Of a stretch of DNA of 32,806 nucleotides, positions 24,881 through 32,361 are shown piece after piece. The notes below the pieces were generated by a model that worked only from the letters and a program-made list of their open reading frames with translations, made no database searches and was not told where the DNA came from. Source of the stretch: CAYLLN01 sp036496265. Lineage in GTDB: Bacteria; Planctomycetota; Planctomycetia; Pirellulales; Pirellulaceae. Position 1 is the first letter of the stretch; each line of letters starts with the position of its first letter. The position numbers were made by a program, and so were the translations under genes. Location of the stretch: NCBI GenBank assembly GCA_036496265.1, contig DASXLL010000237.1:1-32806 (forward strand), read 5' to 3'.

Positions 24881-25037
24881 CACAAACCCCCGCGCCAGAC
24901 AGAGAGAATGGTCCCAAAACGACCACACAAGTAGGCCCCTGCATTTTAACGCATTCAGAAGGGTGTTGCGTACTATTTCAGACCGCATTTTGGCCTGCTG
25001 CCTGCCTGCCAGTTACTCGAATAGTAACATGAGACGA

Positions 25038-25136
25038 TTAAACCGCTGATTTCGCGGATGAAACCCGACCAAGAAAGAAGAAATCCTTATGGCCTTGATT
25101 TCTATTTTATCCGTGTAATCAGCGCCATCCGCGGTT
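25038..25136. repeat. Imperfect inverted repeat (CGCGGAT/ATCCGCG type)
   Basis: The 288-base gap 24881-25168 has no gene. TTAAACCGCTGATTTCGCGG and following bases (25038-25063) mirror 25105-25136, whose reverse complement also carries AACCGC, CTGATT and CGGATAAAA in similar order. The arms are separated by about 41 AT-rich bases. Similar 'ACCGCGGAT...ATCCGCGGT' palindromes are scattered in many unrelated bacterial genomes by general recollection. Confidence 0.55.
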
Positions 25137-25168
25137 GTTCCTTTCTGACGACCTACAGAGAGAGTAAA

Positions 25169-28036
25169 TCAAATATCTCGCCCACCTGGAATATTGGTTC
25201 GTGGCGGCTCTGCTTTTGGCGGATTGACTACCGGCGGTAGCGGCGGCGGCAGTTCTTCGTCTTTTTGCTTATCTGCAGCCTTGAGCGCCTTTTGACCACC
25301 GCCGAACAGATTGCCGAGATTGAAAAACGATGGCAGCTCGACTTTCGGCTCCGTCGGCGGCGGATGTCGCTCAATATCAAGTTCGATGCGCGTGAACAGC
25401 TGATCACCATCCTTCGTGAGATGAGCATCGAGTCCCCGGAACCACTTCAGGAGCGGGGCTTCGAAATTATCAGGAATAGCGCCGGAGTTACGATTCGCCC
25501 AAGCTGTCGACTGCCAACTTTTGCGGCCGCCGTTCAAATCCTCTACCAATTGATACTCGCCGCCGAGCGGGCAAATGAGCTGAGCGTCCAGCAGATCTTC
25601 GGTCGTTTTTTTGGCGTCTTCCAGCGGCACATGCAGTTGCTGATTGAGCAGCGCCAGAAATCGCGCGTTGCCCACAGAGGCCGTCAGCCCGCGCTGATAG
25701 TACAGGCTCCGAATCCACGGCTTGATTTGTGATTGCGACAAATCTTGAACGTGCAGCCGCAATTGAGCGTCAATCTCCGAGTCCACGACGCGAAGCTGCG
25801 GCGTGATGTTGGCCAGGAGTTGCGGATCGAACGATAGCACCGAGAAACCACCACCCTGCCTCCGCCACAAGCCAAACGGCAGCTTCGAAAAACCATTCGC
25901 ATCGGGAACCGTGCCGCCCAGATTGAACGGCAGGATATCCAAAAATCCGGCCGTCGGCCACGAGCCAATGTAGCCGGGTGTGGAGCGGAGCAAATTGAGC
26001 AGCTGCATGAGGCCCGTTGAACTTGTGGCGCTAGGCAGCGGCAGGTCTTGAACTCCCAGAAACAAATGGTGCGGCGGAATCTGCGGCAGTCCAACACCGC
26101 CGCGAACTGCGGCTTGCACCGCAATGACATCGCCTTGCGCGGTCGTGATCATTTGCCGCGTCGGCGGCCCGAGCATCGACAGCACCCAGCCGTATTTCGT
26201 CTCATCGAGCGGGTTGATGTTACCGTCGATAACGAGTCGCTCGCGGCCCTTGTCGTCGAGCGCGGTCCGCTGAATCGCGATCAAGAGCGGGTCCATCCGC
26301 CGCCACTGGCTGGCGAGCTGCGCATTCAGCGCCTGCAATCGCTCCGCTTCGCCGCGAGTGATTGCTGTGGTCGCCACGTCCGGAATCGGCATGAACGCGC
26401 CGCGTGCGCCCCGGCGGGCATCGACCCACTCGTCACCGAGAAGAACGGGTCCACTGCCATCGGCCCGGCGGCCAAAACCACGCGGCAATAGGCCCGCGGC
26501 AACCAGATCGGCCGCGTTATCGCTGTAGGGAACGCCCTCTGTGGCGTTCCGTTCGCTGCGAAGCTGCTCCCCGCGGCCGGCCAGCCGGCCGAGCTTCAGC
26601 AGCTCCAAGTCCGTCACCGCTTTCATCCGCCGGCCCAGTTCCACTTGATACTGCGGGCTGAACAGCCGCTGGAAGAATGCCGTCGAAAAATAGGCGAACA
26701 CGGTGTCCTTGCGGTCCACCGGCATCGCCTGCCGCGCCGCGCGAAATTCGGCCGACGCTCCGAGTGTTCCCCGACCATCACTGGCCCGCAAAAACTGCTC
26801 GACCATTGCCCGCGATGTCGTGACGAGATGAAAATCGCCGTCGATGGCATAAAACGACCGCAAGCGATTGTCGGGCGTCGAGTAAAACGACACCTCTCGG
26901 CCGGCGATCTGCAGCGTTTGCCTCGTGGAAGTTTTCGCCTGCTCCCGGTCGAAAGCTCGATCGCGCTGCATCGAAAACACGTTTTTGAGCACCTTGGTAT
27001 CGACCGCCTGCGCCAAAAGTCCGATCGCGGCCCCTTCCCGCATGAATGTGTCGGAGCCGACAAGAGCCACGTCCGAAATAACTTGGTCGCCAAGCAGATC
27101 GGCCAGCTTGTCCTGTTCCAACCCGAGTTGGTTCTGCACCCGCTTGTTCATCGGCGCGATGTAACTGCGGAGCGTCACCATGCTGCTGATGTCGCCGCCA
27201 TACTCGTCCATGAGGTGCGTCATCCACAGATAATTCGAGAAGCGGCCGAATCGCGCATAAAACCAATCCTGCGGCACGTGCATCGCCATCGGCTCGATTT
27301 CGGGTGGCACGGGCATACTGCCCGTGGGCCAGGGAATCCACGCCGGTCCGGGCGGCAGCGGCAGATTCGCAACTTCACCGAAATCGCCGCGGCCCGTGAG
27401 CGTATTTTTCATCGTCTCGATGCGCAGCTTCTCCATGCCCGCCATCAGTTCCAGGGCCTGCGTCGTCAGCGTCCGCGCCTTGTCTTCTTTCAGCCGTTCG
27501 ACAACCGGCGGCTCCAGGCTAAGACGTTGGCCCAGCATCGCCGTCAAGTACGTCGCCACAATTGGCGGCTGATTGTCGTCCGCCCGTTCATTCCGCCAAA
27601 ATGCGTTGTATTGCCGCCACCACTGCGTCAGGTCGCGGTCAAAACGCCGCGGATGATCGGTCTGCGGCTGCACGACGAGCGAAATCGGCTGCGGCACATA
27701 AACCGTCAGCTCCAACGGCTCATCGCCACGAAACAGAAAATGAATCGTCGCCCCCGTCGTCGGCCGCTCGGTCGCCCCGCCGAGAATCTGACCAATCAGC
27801 TTGCCAAACGCGCCTTGAGCCACCGCCGGATAGAACACGCGGCCGTTTTTTTCTTCGATAAAGACGCGACTGGCATCGATGGCAAGGTCGAGCCCGGAAA
27901 CTGAGACCTGGCCGACGCCAAACGGCCGGCCGATGAGCGCCTCGCCTTCCACGCGGGCTTCGGCTGAACGAACCGCCAGGAGAAGCAGGGGCAAACAAGC
28001 CGTTAGCGCAAATAGCCTGTTGGAATTGTGCCTCAT
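25169..28036 (-). CDS. Large secreted protein of unknown function
   Basis: A 955-aa predicted exported protein that I cannot place in a characterised family. The ATG at 28036 opens a signal peptide (M-R-H-N then L-F-A-L-T to R-S-A-E-A, about residues 1-27). A TTG 69 bases upstream is also in frame but only adds unlike sequence. The body is mixed alpha/beta with few Cys and no membrane segment. It contains a W-W-R-Q-Y-N section near residue 140, a proline-rich stretch (about 215-245) and a Q-M-I-T-T region. The last 60 residues are Pro/Lys/Glu-rich and end P-G-G-R-D-I, probably disordered. Large exported orphans like this are frequent in Pirellulales. It lies 80 bases downstream of rtcB on the same strand. 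Confidence 0.82.
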   Translation of the reverse strand: MRHNSNRLFALTACLPLLLLAVRSAEARVEGEALIGRPFGVGQVSVSGLDLAIDASRVFIEEKNGRVFYPAVAQGAFGKLIGQILGGATERPTTGATIHFLFRGDEPLELTVYVPQPISLVVQPQTDHPRRFDRDLTQWWRQYNAFWRNERADDNQPPIVATYLTAMLGQRLSLEPPVVERLKEDKARTLTTQALELMAGMEKLRIETMKNTLTGRGDFGEVANLPLPPGPAWIPWPTGSMPVPPEIEPMAMHVPQDWFYARFGRFSNYLWMTHLMDEYGGDISSMVTLRSYIAPMNKRVQNQLGLEQDKLADLLGDQVISDVALVGSDTFMREGAAIGLLAQAVDTKVLKNVFSMQRDRAFDREQAKTSTRQTLQIAGREVSFYSTPDNRLRSFYAIDGDFHLVTTSRAMVEQFLRASDGRGTLGASAEFRAARQAMPVDRKDTVFAYFSTAFFQRLFSPQYQVELGRRMKAVTDLELLKLGRLAGRGEQLRSERNATEGVPYSDNAADLVAAGLLPRGFGRRADGSGPVLLGDEWVDARRGARGAFMPIPDVATTAITRGEAERLQALNAQLASQWRRMDPLLIAIQRTALDDKGRERLVIDGNINPLDETKYGWVLSMLGPPTRQMITTAQGDVIAVQAAVRGGVGLPQIPPHHLFLGVQDLPLPSATSSTGLMQLLNLLRSTPGYIGSWPTAGFLDILPFNLGGTVPDANGFSKLPFGLWRRQGGGFSVLSFDPQLLANITPQLRVVDSEIDAQLRLHVQDLSQSQIKPWIRSLYYQRGLTASVGNARFLALLNQQLHVPLEDAKKTTEDLLDAQLICPLGGEYQLVEDLNGGRKSWQSTAWANRNSGAIPDNFEAPLLKWFRGLDAHLTKDGDQLFTRIELDIERHPPPTEPKVELPSFFNLGNLFGGGQKALKAADKQKDEELPPPLPPVVNPPKAEPPRTNIPGGRDI

Positions 28037-28116
28037 CTCGAAGCCCTTTGATTTGCGAAAAGCCTCCGTGGATCGATAGCATTCTACCAGCCGAACTCGG
28101 ATCAAAGGACCATGAC

Positions 28117-29580
28117 TCAGCCTTTAACAACTCCAATCGGCCGCATCCGAGCTACCTTACGCGCCAAATTCGCGCGATGCACAACCTCGACCACCAGATC
28201 AACATCCTTGTACGCATCGGGCTGTTCTTCGGCGAGTCCCTTCCAGCTTCGCGCGCGGGCGATGATCCCTTTGGCCGCTAGCTCTTGATCGATGCGGCGG
28301 CCTTGCGCGTGCTTCACCGCGGCCGTGCGACTCATGATCCGCCCCGCGCCGTGACACGCCGTGCCAAACGTCTGCTCCATGCTCCCGCTTTGACCGACGA
28401 GCACCCAGCTCGCTCGGCCCATGTCGCCGGGAATAATCACCGGCTGACCGATGCCGCGATACATCGACGGAACTTCGGGATGCTTGGCTGGAAACGCTCG
28501 TGTCGCACCCTTGCGATGCACCCACAATCGCTTTTTCTGTCCGCCAACTTCATGCTCTTCAAACTTCGCGATGTTATGAGCGACATCATAGACGAGGCTC
28601 ATGTGCAGGTGCTCCCAGCCGCGATTGAAGATGGCTTCGAACGCTTCGCGGGCCTGCCACATCAAAAGTTGCCGGTTGCACCAGGCATAATTCGCCGCGG
28701 CGCACATCGCGCCGAGATAATGCTCGCCCTCTTTGCTGCCGATTGGCGCGCACACGAGTTGCTGATCGGGCAAGCGGATGCCGTACTTGGCGGGGGCGCT
28801 GCGCAGCGACCGCAGCGCGTCGTCGCAAACCTGGTAGCCCAGTCCGCGCGAACCGCTATGAATCATCACGCAGACCATGTCCTTTTCCAGGCCCATGACC
28901 TGCGCGGCCGCCTCGTCAAAAACCCGATCGACGACCTGTACTTCGAGGAAATGATTCCCTGAGCCGAGCGTGCCGCATTGTGTCGCCCCGCGCGTCAGCG
29001 CCCGCTCACTAACGTCGTCCGGTGCTGCGGTCCGCAATTGACCGCGGGCCTCCGTGTGCTCAATATCGCTCTCCGTCGCCAGCCCCCGCTTTTTCAAAAA
29101 GCCAACGCCTTCTCCCATGAGCTGCCGCAACTCCTTGGCGGCAAAGTGGTACTTGCCTTCCTGGCCCACACCGGCCGGAATGCTCGCCGCAAGCTGATCC
29201 ATCAACTTCGTCAACGCGGGCCGCACGTCGGTTTCGTGCAGATTCGACCGCACCAGCCGCACACCACAGTTGATGTCGTAGCCCACGCCACCGGGCGAAA
29301 TGACGCCGCCCTCGTCGGGATCAGTCGCCGCGACGCCGCCGATGCAAAAGCCATAGCCCCAGTGAATATCGGGCATCGCCAGGCTGGCATGTTGAATGCC
29401 GGGCAGAAAGGCAACGTTGACGACTTGCTCCGGTGCTTGATCCTTTCGAATCAACTCGATCATCTGGTCGTCGGCATAGATCAAGCCATCGACGCGCATT
29501 CCGGCCTTATAGGATTTTGGAATCCGCCAGCAGCAGTCATTGACTCGCTCCAGCGGGCCATAAAACGCGTCCTTGGCCAT
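28117..29580 (-). CDS. rtcB: RNA-splicing ligase RtcB
   Basis: A GTP- and Mn-dependent RNA ligase joining 2',3'-cyclic-phosphate (or 3'-phosphate) ends to 5'-OH ends, used in RNA repair. The 487-aa length is normal. Metal and catalytic residues are all visible: D102 and C105 in G-Y-D-I-N-C-G, H210 in G-S-G-N-H-F-L-E, H241 in H-S-G-S-R-G, H335 in Y-D-V-A-H-N, and the guanylylated H410 in T-A-C-H-G-A-G-R. K-G-A-T-R-A-F-P and G-D-M-G-R-A-S-W are also family signatures. The ATG at 29580 gives the normal N-terminus. No RtcA or archease gene is nearby. It follows manC by 40 bases of tandem repeat. Confidence 0.96.
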   Translation of the reverse strand: MAKDAFYGPLERVNDCCWRIPKSYKAGMRVDGLIYADDQMIELIRKDQAPEQVVNVAFLPGIQHASLAMPDIHWGYGFCIGGVAATDPDEGGVISPGGVGYDINCGVRLVRSNLHETDVRPALTKLMDQLAASIPAGVGQEGKYHFAAKELRQLMGEGVGFLKKRGLATESDIEHTEARGQLRTAAPDDVSERALTRGATQCGTLGSGNHFLEVQVVDRVFDEAAAQVMGLEKDMVCVMIHSGSRGLGYQVCDDALRSLRSAPAKYGIRLPDQQLVCAPIGSKEGEHYLGAMCAAANYAWCNRQLLMWQAREAFEAIFNRGWEHLHMSLVYDVAHNIAKFEEHEVGGQKKRLWVHRKGATRAFPAKHPEVPSMYRGIGQPVIIPGDMGRASWVLVGQSGSMEQTFGTACHGAGRIMSRTAAVKHAQGRRIDQELAAKGIIARARSWKGLAEEQPDAYKDVDLVVEVVHRANLARKVARMRPIGVVKG

Positions 29581-29585
29581 TCAAC

Positions 29586-29638
29586 GGTACTCCGTCCAAG
29601 TTACAGGTACTCCGTCCAAGTTACAGGTACTCCGTCCA
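29586..29638. repeat. Tandem 20-bp repeat over the manC stop codon
   Basis: The unit GGTACTCCGTCCAAGTTACA is present twice in full (29586-29605 and 29606-29625), plus its first 13 bases at 29626-29638. On the coding strand the unit carries the last codons of manC (W-T-E-Y-L and TAA), so the 3' end of the gene has been copied twice downstream. It fills the gap before rtcB. Confidence 0.85.
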
Positions 29639-30721
29639 GCCCCGCTCCTCCAGCGCCTTCACCACCTCGCGAATCGCCTCTTCCTGATCTTTCGCCGCGA
29701 CCAGCGTCGCGTCCGGCGTATGCACCACGATTGCATCCTTCATGCCGAGCGTGACGACGAGATGCTCGTCGCTGCTGCGAATGATCGAACCCGCTGTCCG
29801 AATGCCAAGATGTCTTCCAACAAATGTATTCCCGGCCTCATCGACACCCACATTGCGAGCCAGCGCCTGCCAACTTCCCACATCGTCCCACGAAAACGGC
29901 GCTTCGATCACCACCACCGGCTGATAATGCTCCATCACCGCGAAGTCGATCGACTTGCCACGAATCGCCGTGAACTCTCGATCGAAAACGTCGGCGAACT
30001 CCGCCTTGCCGACGTGATTCTGAATCACTTCCAAATGATCGCAAATCGCCGGCTCATAACGAGCCAACGCATCCAAAATGGTTCGCGCCTTCCACACAAA
30101 AATCCCGCTGTTCCAATAAAAGTTGCCGCTCGCCAAATACTTTTCCGCCACGCTCCTCGCCGGCTTCTCGCGGAACTTCTTGACCTCATAGGCTGTCCCC
30201 TGTTCCCTATCTCCTGTCCCCTGTCCCCTGTCCCCTGTTCCCTGTCCCCTCTCTATGTATCCGAACGACTCCGCCGGATACGTCGGCTTTATGCCGAACG
30301 TCACCAGCGTCTCCGGCCTCTCTTCAACAATCGCCACCGCCTGCCGAATCGCTTCCTGAAACGCCTTCTCCGGCTGAATCAGATGATCGGCCGGCATCAC
30401 AACCATCGTGGCGTCTTCGTCTTCCGCCAAAACCAGTAGCGCCGCCAACCCAATCGCCGGCGCTGTGTCCCGCTTGCACGGCTCACCGACAATCTTCCGT
30501 CGCTCAAGCTGCGGCAATTGCTCAGCAATCGGCTCGACGAGACTGCGATTGGTGATGACCCACGTCCGGTCCGGCGCAACCAAATCACCTAACCGCTCAA
30601 CCGTCGCCTGAATCATCGTTCGGCCGCCAACCAAATCGAGCAGTTGCTTTGGCCGCGCCGCCCGACTCAGCGGCCAAAACCGCGTTCCCGTACCCCCGGC
30701 CATGATCACCGCGTGTAGCAT
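29621..30721 (-). CDS. manC: Mannose-1-phosphate guanylyltransferase
   Basis: This makes GDP-mannose from mannose-1-phosphate and GTP for glycan and lipopolysaccharide synthesis. The 366-aa product has the nucleotidyltransferase start M-A-G-G-T-G-T-R-F-W-P-L-S-R with P-K-Q following (residues 7-25). It also has M-P-A-D-H (about 110), F-R-E-K-P (about 182-186) and N-S-G-I-F-V-W. It lacks the C-terminal phosphomannose isomerase domain of the longer ManC type. ATG 30721 is chosen because it puts the nucleotide-binding loop at the normal distance. Residues about 158-176 are an in-frame run of R-G-Q-G-T-G-D repeats encoded by a heptanucleotide array, between the strand ending F-G-Y-I-E and the strand starting A-Y-E-V. 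The tip of a loop is a likely location. Confidence 0.92.
   Translation of the reverse strand: MLHAVIMAGGTGTRFWPLSRAARPKQLLDLVGGRTMIQATVERLGDLVAPDRTWVITNRSLVEPIAEQLPQLERRKIVGEPCKRDTAPAIGLAALLVLAEDEDATMVVMPADHLIQPEKAFQEAIRQAVAIVEERPETLVTFGIKPTYPAESFGYIERGQGTGDRGQGTGDREQGTAYEVKKFREKPARSVAEKYLASGNFYWNSGIFVWKARTILDALARYEPAICDHLEVIQNHVGKAEFADVFDREFTAIRGKSIDFAVMEHYQPVVVIEAPFSWDDVGSWQALARNVGVDEAGNTFVGRHLGIRTAGSIIRSSDEHLVVTLGMKDAIVVHTPDATLVAAKDQEEAIREVVKALEERGWTEYL
30194..30249. repeat. Heptanucleotide array inside manC
   Basis: Eight perfect-register units: TGTCCCC, TGTTCCC, TATCTCC, TGTCCCC three times, TGTTCCC, TGTCCCC. Together with one further base the run is 57 bases, a multiple of three, and the manC frame stays open. 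On the coding strand the unit is GGGGACA, the same composition as the cyanobacterial-type G-rich heptamers and the array at 8716-8743. Confidence 0.9.
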
Positions 30722-31004
30722 CTGAGCTTCCAATTACGACTTCTCAGGACGATTTTTCAAACCGTCAGCATTGAAGCTTGTTTATAGCAACCTGAAAACG
30801 GTAATAGCGCTGCAGGCGAGCGGGAGGCGTCAGCCTCCCGGTAGCTCCGAATTACCGGGGGACTTACGTCCCCCGCTCGCCAAGACCACGCCAATGTTAC
30901 CCATAGGATTCCAGGCCCCCACCCACTAGAGTGGATTTCAGACTGTTTCGCCGGTCCATTGGCCTGTCTCGGGGGTTGAAGGGGTAGGTTTTCTGTCTGC
31001 TGCT
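30722..31004. other. Divergent intergenic region between manC and the GspI-like gene
   Basis: About 283 bases with no gene. It contains the cloverleaf-forming element at 30815-30881, described separately. The final 100 bases before the pseudopilin ATG are unremarkable, with a GGGGTTGAAGGGG stretch about 20 bases upstream that is too far for a normal ribosome-binding site. I could not choose promoters with confidence. Confidence 0.4.
30815..30881. repeat. 67-nt element able to fold into a perfect cloverleaf
   Basis: The closing stem GGCGAGC (30815-30821) pairs with GCTCGCC (30875-30881). Inside it lie three hairpins that abut without a spare base: GGGAGGC/GCCTCCC with loop GTCA (30822-30839), GGTA/TACC with a nine-base loop (30840-30856), and GGGGGAC/GTCCCCC with loop TTAC (30857-30874). 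All four stems are perfect. It is not a tRNA: there is no anticodon-type arm or T-loop sequence and the arm sizes are wrong. Confidence 0.8.
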
Positions 31005-32267
31005 ATGCGCAAACCATTCCCAAATCGCGGTTTATCGCTGTTCGAGGTGATCATTTCGATCGCCATCCTCGGCGGCTCGCTGGCCACGATCGGCCAGCTC
31101 ATCCGCATCGGCGCGAAGAGCGCCGCCGAAGCCCGCGACCTGACGATGGCTCAGCTTTATGCCGAGTCGCAGATGAACCGCGTCGCCTCCGGTATCGAGT
31201 TGCTCGACAAAGTCACTGACTCGCAATACGACGACGCGGGTCACTATGTCTATAGCCTGGATGTGAATGCCACGGAAACACAGGGCGTCAAATCGGCAAC
31301 GGTCACGGTCAAGCAAGCGCCAGGCACCGCATCGAAGCCCGTTTCTTACACGCTATCGCGGTGGGTGGTCGATCCGGAATACGCCCAGCAACTCGCCGAT
31401 CAGGAAGCGACGATGAAGCAAGCCTTCGCCGACGCACAAGCCGCGGCAACAGCAGCCCCAACGTCCGGCACCAGCACGGCATCCAATTCGGCTTCCGCGC
31501 TCGCTTCGGTAGGCGGCGCCGGAGCCGCCGGTCAAGCGCTCGCCGCGGGAAAGGCCGGCGGTGGAAACAATCAACAGGGCGGCAAGGGCGGCCAGCAGGG
31601 GAAGGGCGGCCAGCAAGGAAAAGGCGGTCCACAAAACGGCAAGGGAGGGCAGCCCAACGCCAAAGGCGGCCAACCAGGTCAAGGCAAGGGCGGCCAGCCG
31701 GGCCAGGGAAAAGGCGGCCAACCACAAGGTCAAGGTAAAGGTGGCCAGCCCGGTCAAGGTAAAGGCGGTCAACAAGGACAGGGTAAAGGCGGCCAGCCAG
31801 GACAAGGCAAGGGCGGACAACCGGGCGGCGGAAAAGGTGGTGGCCAACCCGGCGGCGGCAAAGGCGGCGGTCAGCCAGGCGGTGGAAAGGGTGGTGGCGG
31901 ACAGCCCGGCGGCGGCAAAGGCGGTGGTGGACAACCGGGCGGTGGTAAAGGCGGCGGGCAGCCAGGCGGAGGAAAAGGTGGCGGCGGGCAGCCAGGCGGC
32001 GGCCGCGGCGGTGGTGGCGGTCAGCCCGGTGGTCAGCCCGGTGGTCAGCCCGGTGGTCAGCAAGGCGGTGGCAAAGGTGGCGGACCGCCAGGCGGACGCG
32101 GCGGCGGCGGCCCGGGCGCGGGCGGCGGCGGCAATCCGGCTGGCGGCGGCAATCAAGGCGGTGGTGGCCGCGGTGGCGGTCCTGGTGGAGGTGGCGGTCA
32201 AGGCGGTGGTCCTGGCGGCGGTGGCGGCCAAGGCGGCGGTGGTGGAGGTCGCGGCGGTGGTACATAA
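31005..32267 (+). CDS. GspI-like minor pseudopilin with a long Gly/Gln/Lys repeat tail
   Basis: A 420-aa type II secretion or type IV pilus-like minor pilin. The leader M-R-K-P-F-P-N-R-G is cut before L-S-L-F-E, with Glu at +5, followed by the hydrophobic helix V-I-I-S-I-A-I-L-G-G-S-L. Residues about 10-135 match the GspI pattern (A-Q-L-Y-A-E-S-Q-M-N-R, then a short beta domain). From about residue 180 to the end the protein is low-complexity: first K-G-G-Q-Q-G units, then G-Q-G-K-G-G-Q-P octapeptides, then G-G-G-K-G-G-G-Q-P and finally almost pure Gly runs. Normal GspI is about 120-140 aa, so two thirds of this protein is extra. It is followed by a GspJ-like gene 43 bases later. Confidence 0.85.
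   Translation: MRKPFPNRGLSLFEVIISIAILGGSLATIGQLIRIGAKSAAEARDLTMAQLYAESQMNRVASGIELLDKVTDSQYDDAGHYVYSLDVNATETQGVKSATVTVKQAPGTASKPVSYTLSRWVVDPEYAQQLADQEATMKQAFADAQAAATAAPTSGTSTASNSASALASVGGAGAAGQALAAGKAGGGNNQQGGKGGQQGKGGQQGKGGPQNGKGGQPNAKGGQPGQGKGGQPGQGKGGQPQGQGKGGQPGQGKGGQQGQGKGGQPGQGKGGQPGGGKGGGQPGGGKGGGQPGGGKGGGGQPGGGKGGGGQPGGGKGGGQPGGGKGGGGQPGGGRGGGGGQPGGQPGGQPGGQQGGGKGGGPPGGRGGGGPGAGGGGNPAGGGNQGGGGRGGGPGGGGGQGGGPGGGGGQGGGGGGRGGGT
31574..32264. repeat. Coding minisatellite (Gly-Gln-Lys repeats) in the GspI-like gene
   Basis: About 690 bases of tandem, drifting repeats with a main period near 24 bases (eight codons, G-Q-G-K-G-G-Q-P) that changes to about 24-27 bases with G-G-G-K-G-G-G-Q-P and then to GGT/GGC triplet runs. 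Synonymous positions vary between copies, which indicates age or selection for the peptide. The antisense frame stays open by composition alone. Confidence 0.85.
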
Positions 32268-32282
32268 CATCCTCGATTCGAT

Positions 32283-32361
32283 TAGCCGGGAGCAAACCTG
32301 CTCCCGGTGTATGGTTGCGGCGTCCAATCGGCCACACTCCGGGACCAAGTTTGGTCCAGGC
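32283..32361. repeat. Second copy of the paired palindromic repeat
   Basis: CCGGGAGCA/TGCTCCCGG at 32286-32307 and CCGGGACCAA/TTGGTCCAGG at 32339-32360 repeat the arrangement found at 6731-6820: same order, same orientation, flanks TAGCC and GGCTG, with 31 instead of 40 bases between. The second palindrome lies inside the leader codons of the next gene. Confidence 0.75.

Noticed and set aside
26645..27904. Plus-strand frame of about 419 codons inside the 955-aa orphan gene
   Set aside because: Arg/His-rich with no signal or motif; the minus strand encodes a signal peptide and balanced composition.
30815..30881. tRNA gene
   Set aside because: Cloverleaf shape, but arm lengths, loops and the absence of a T-loop and anticodon arm rule out a tRNA.
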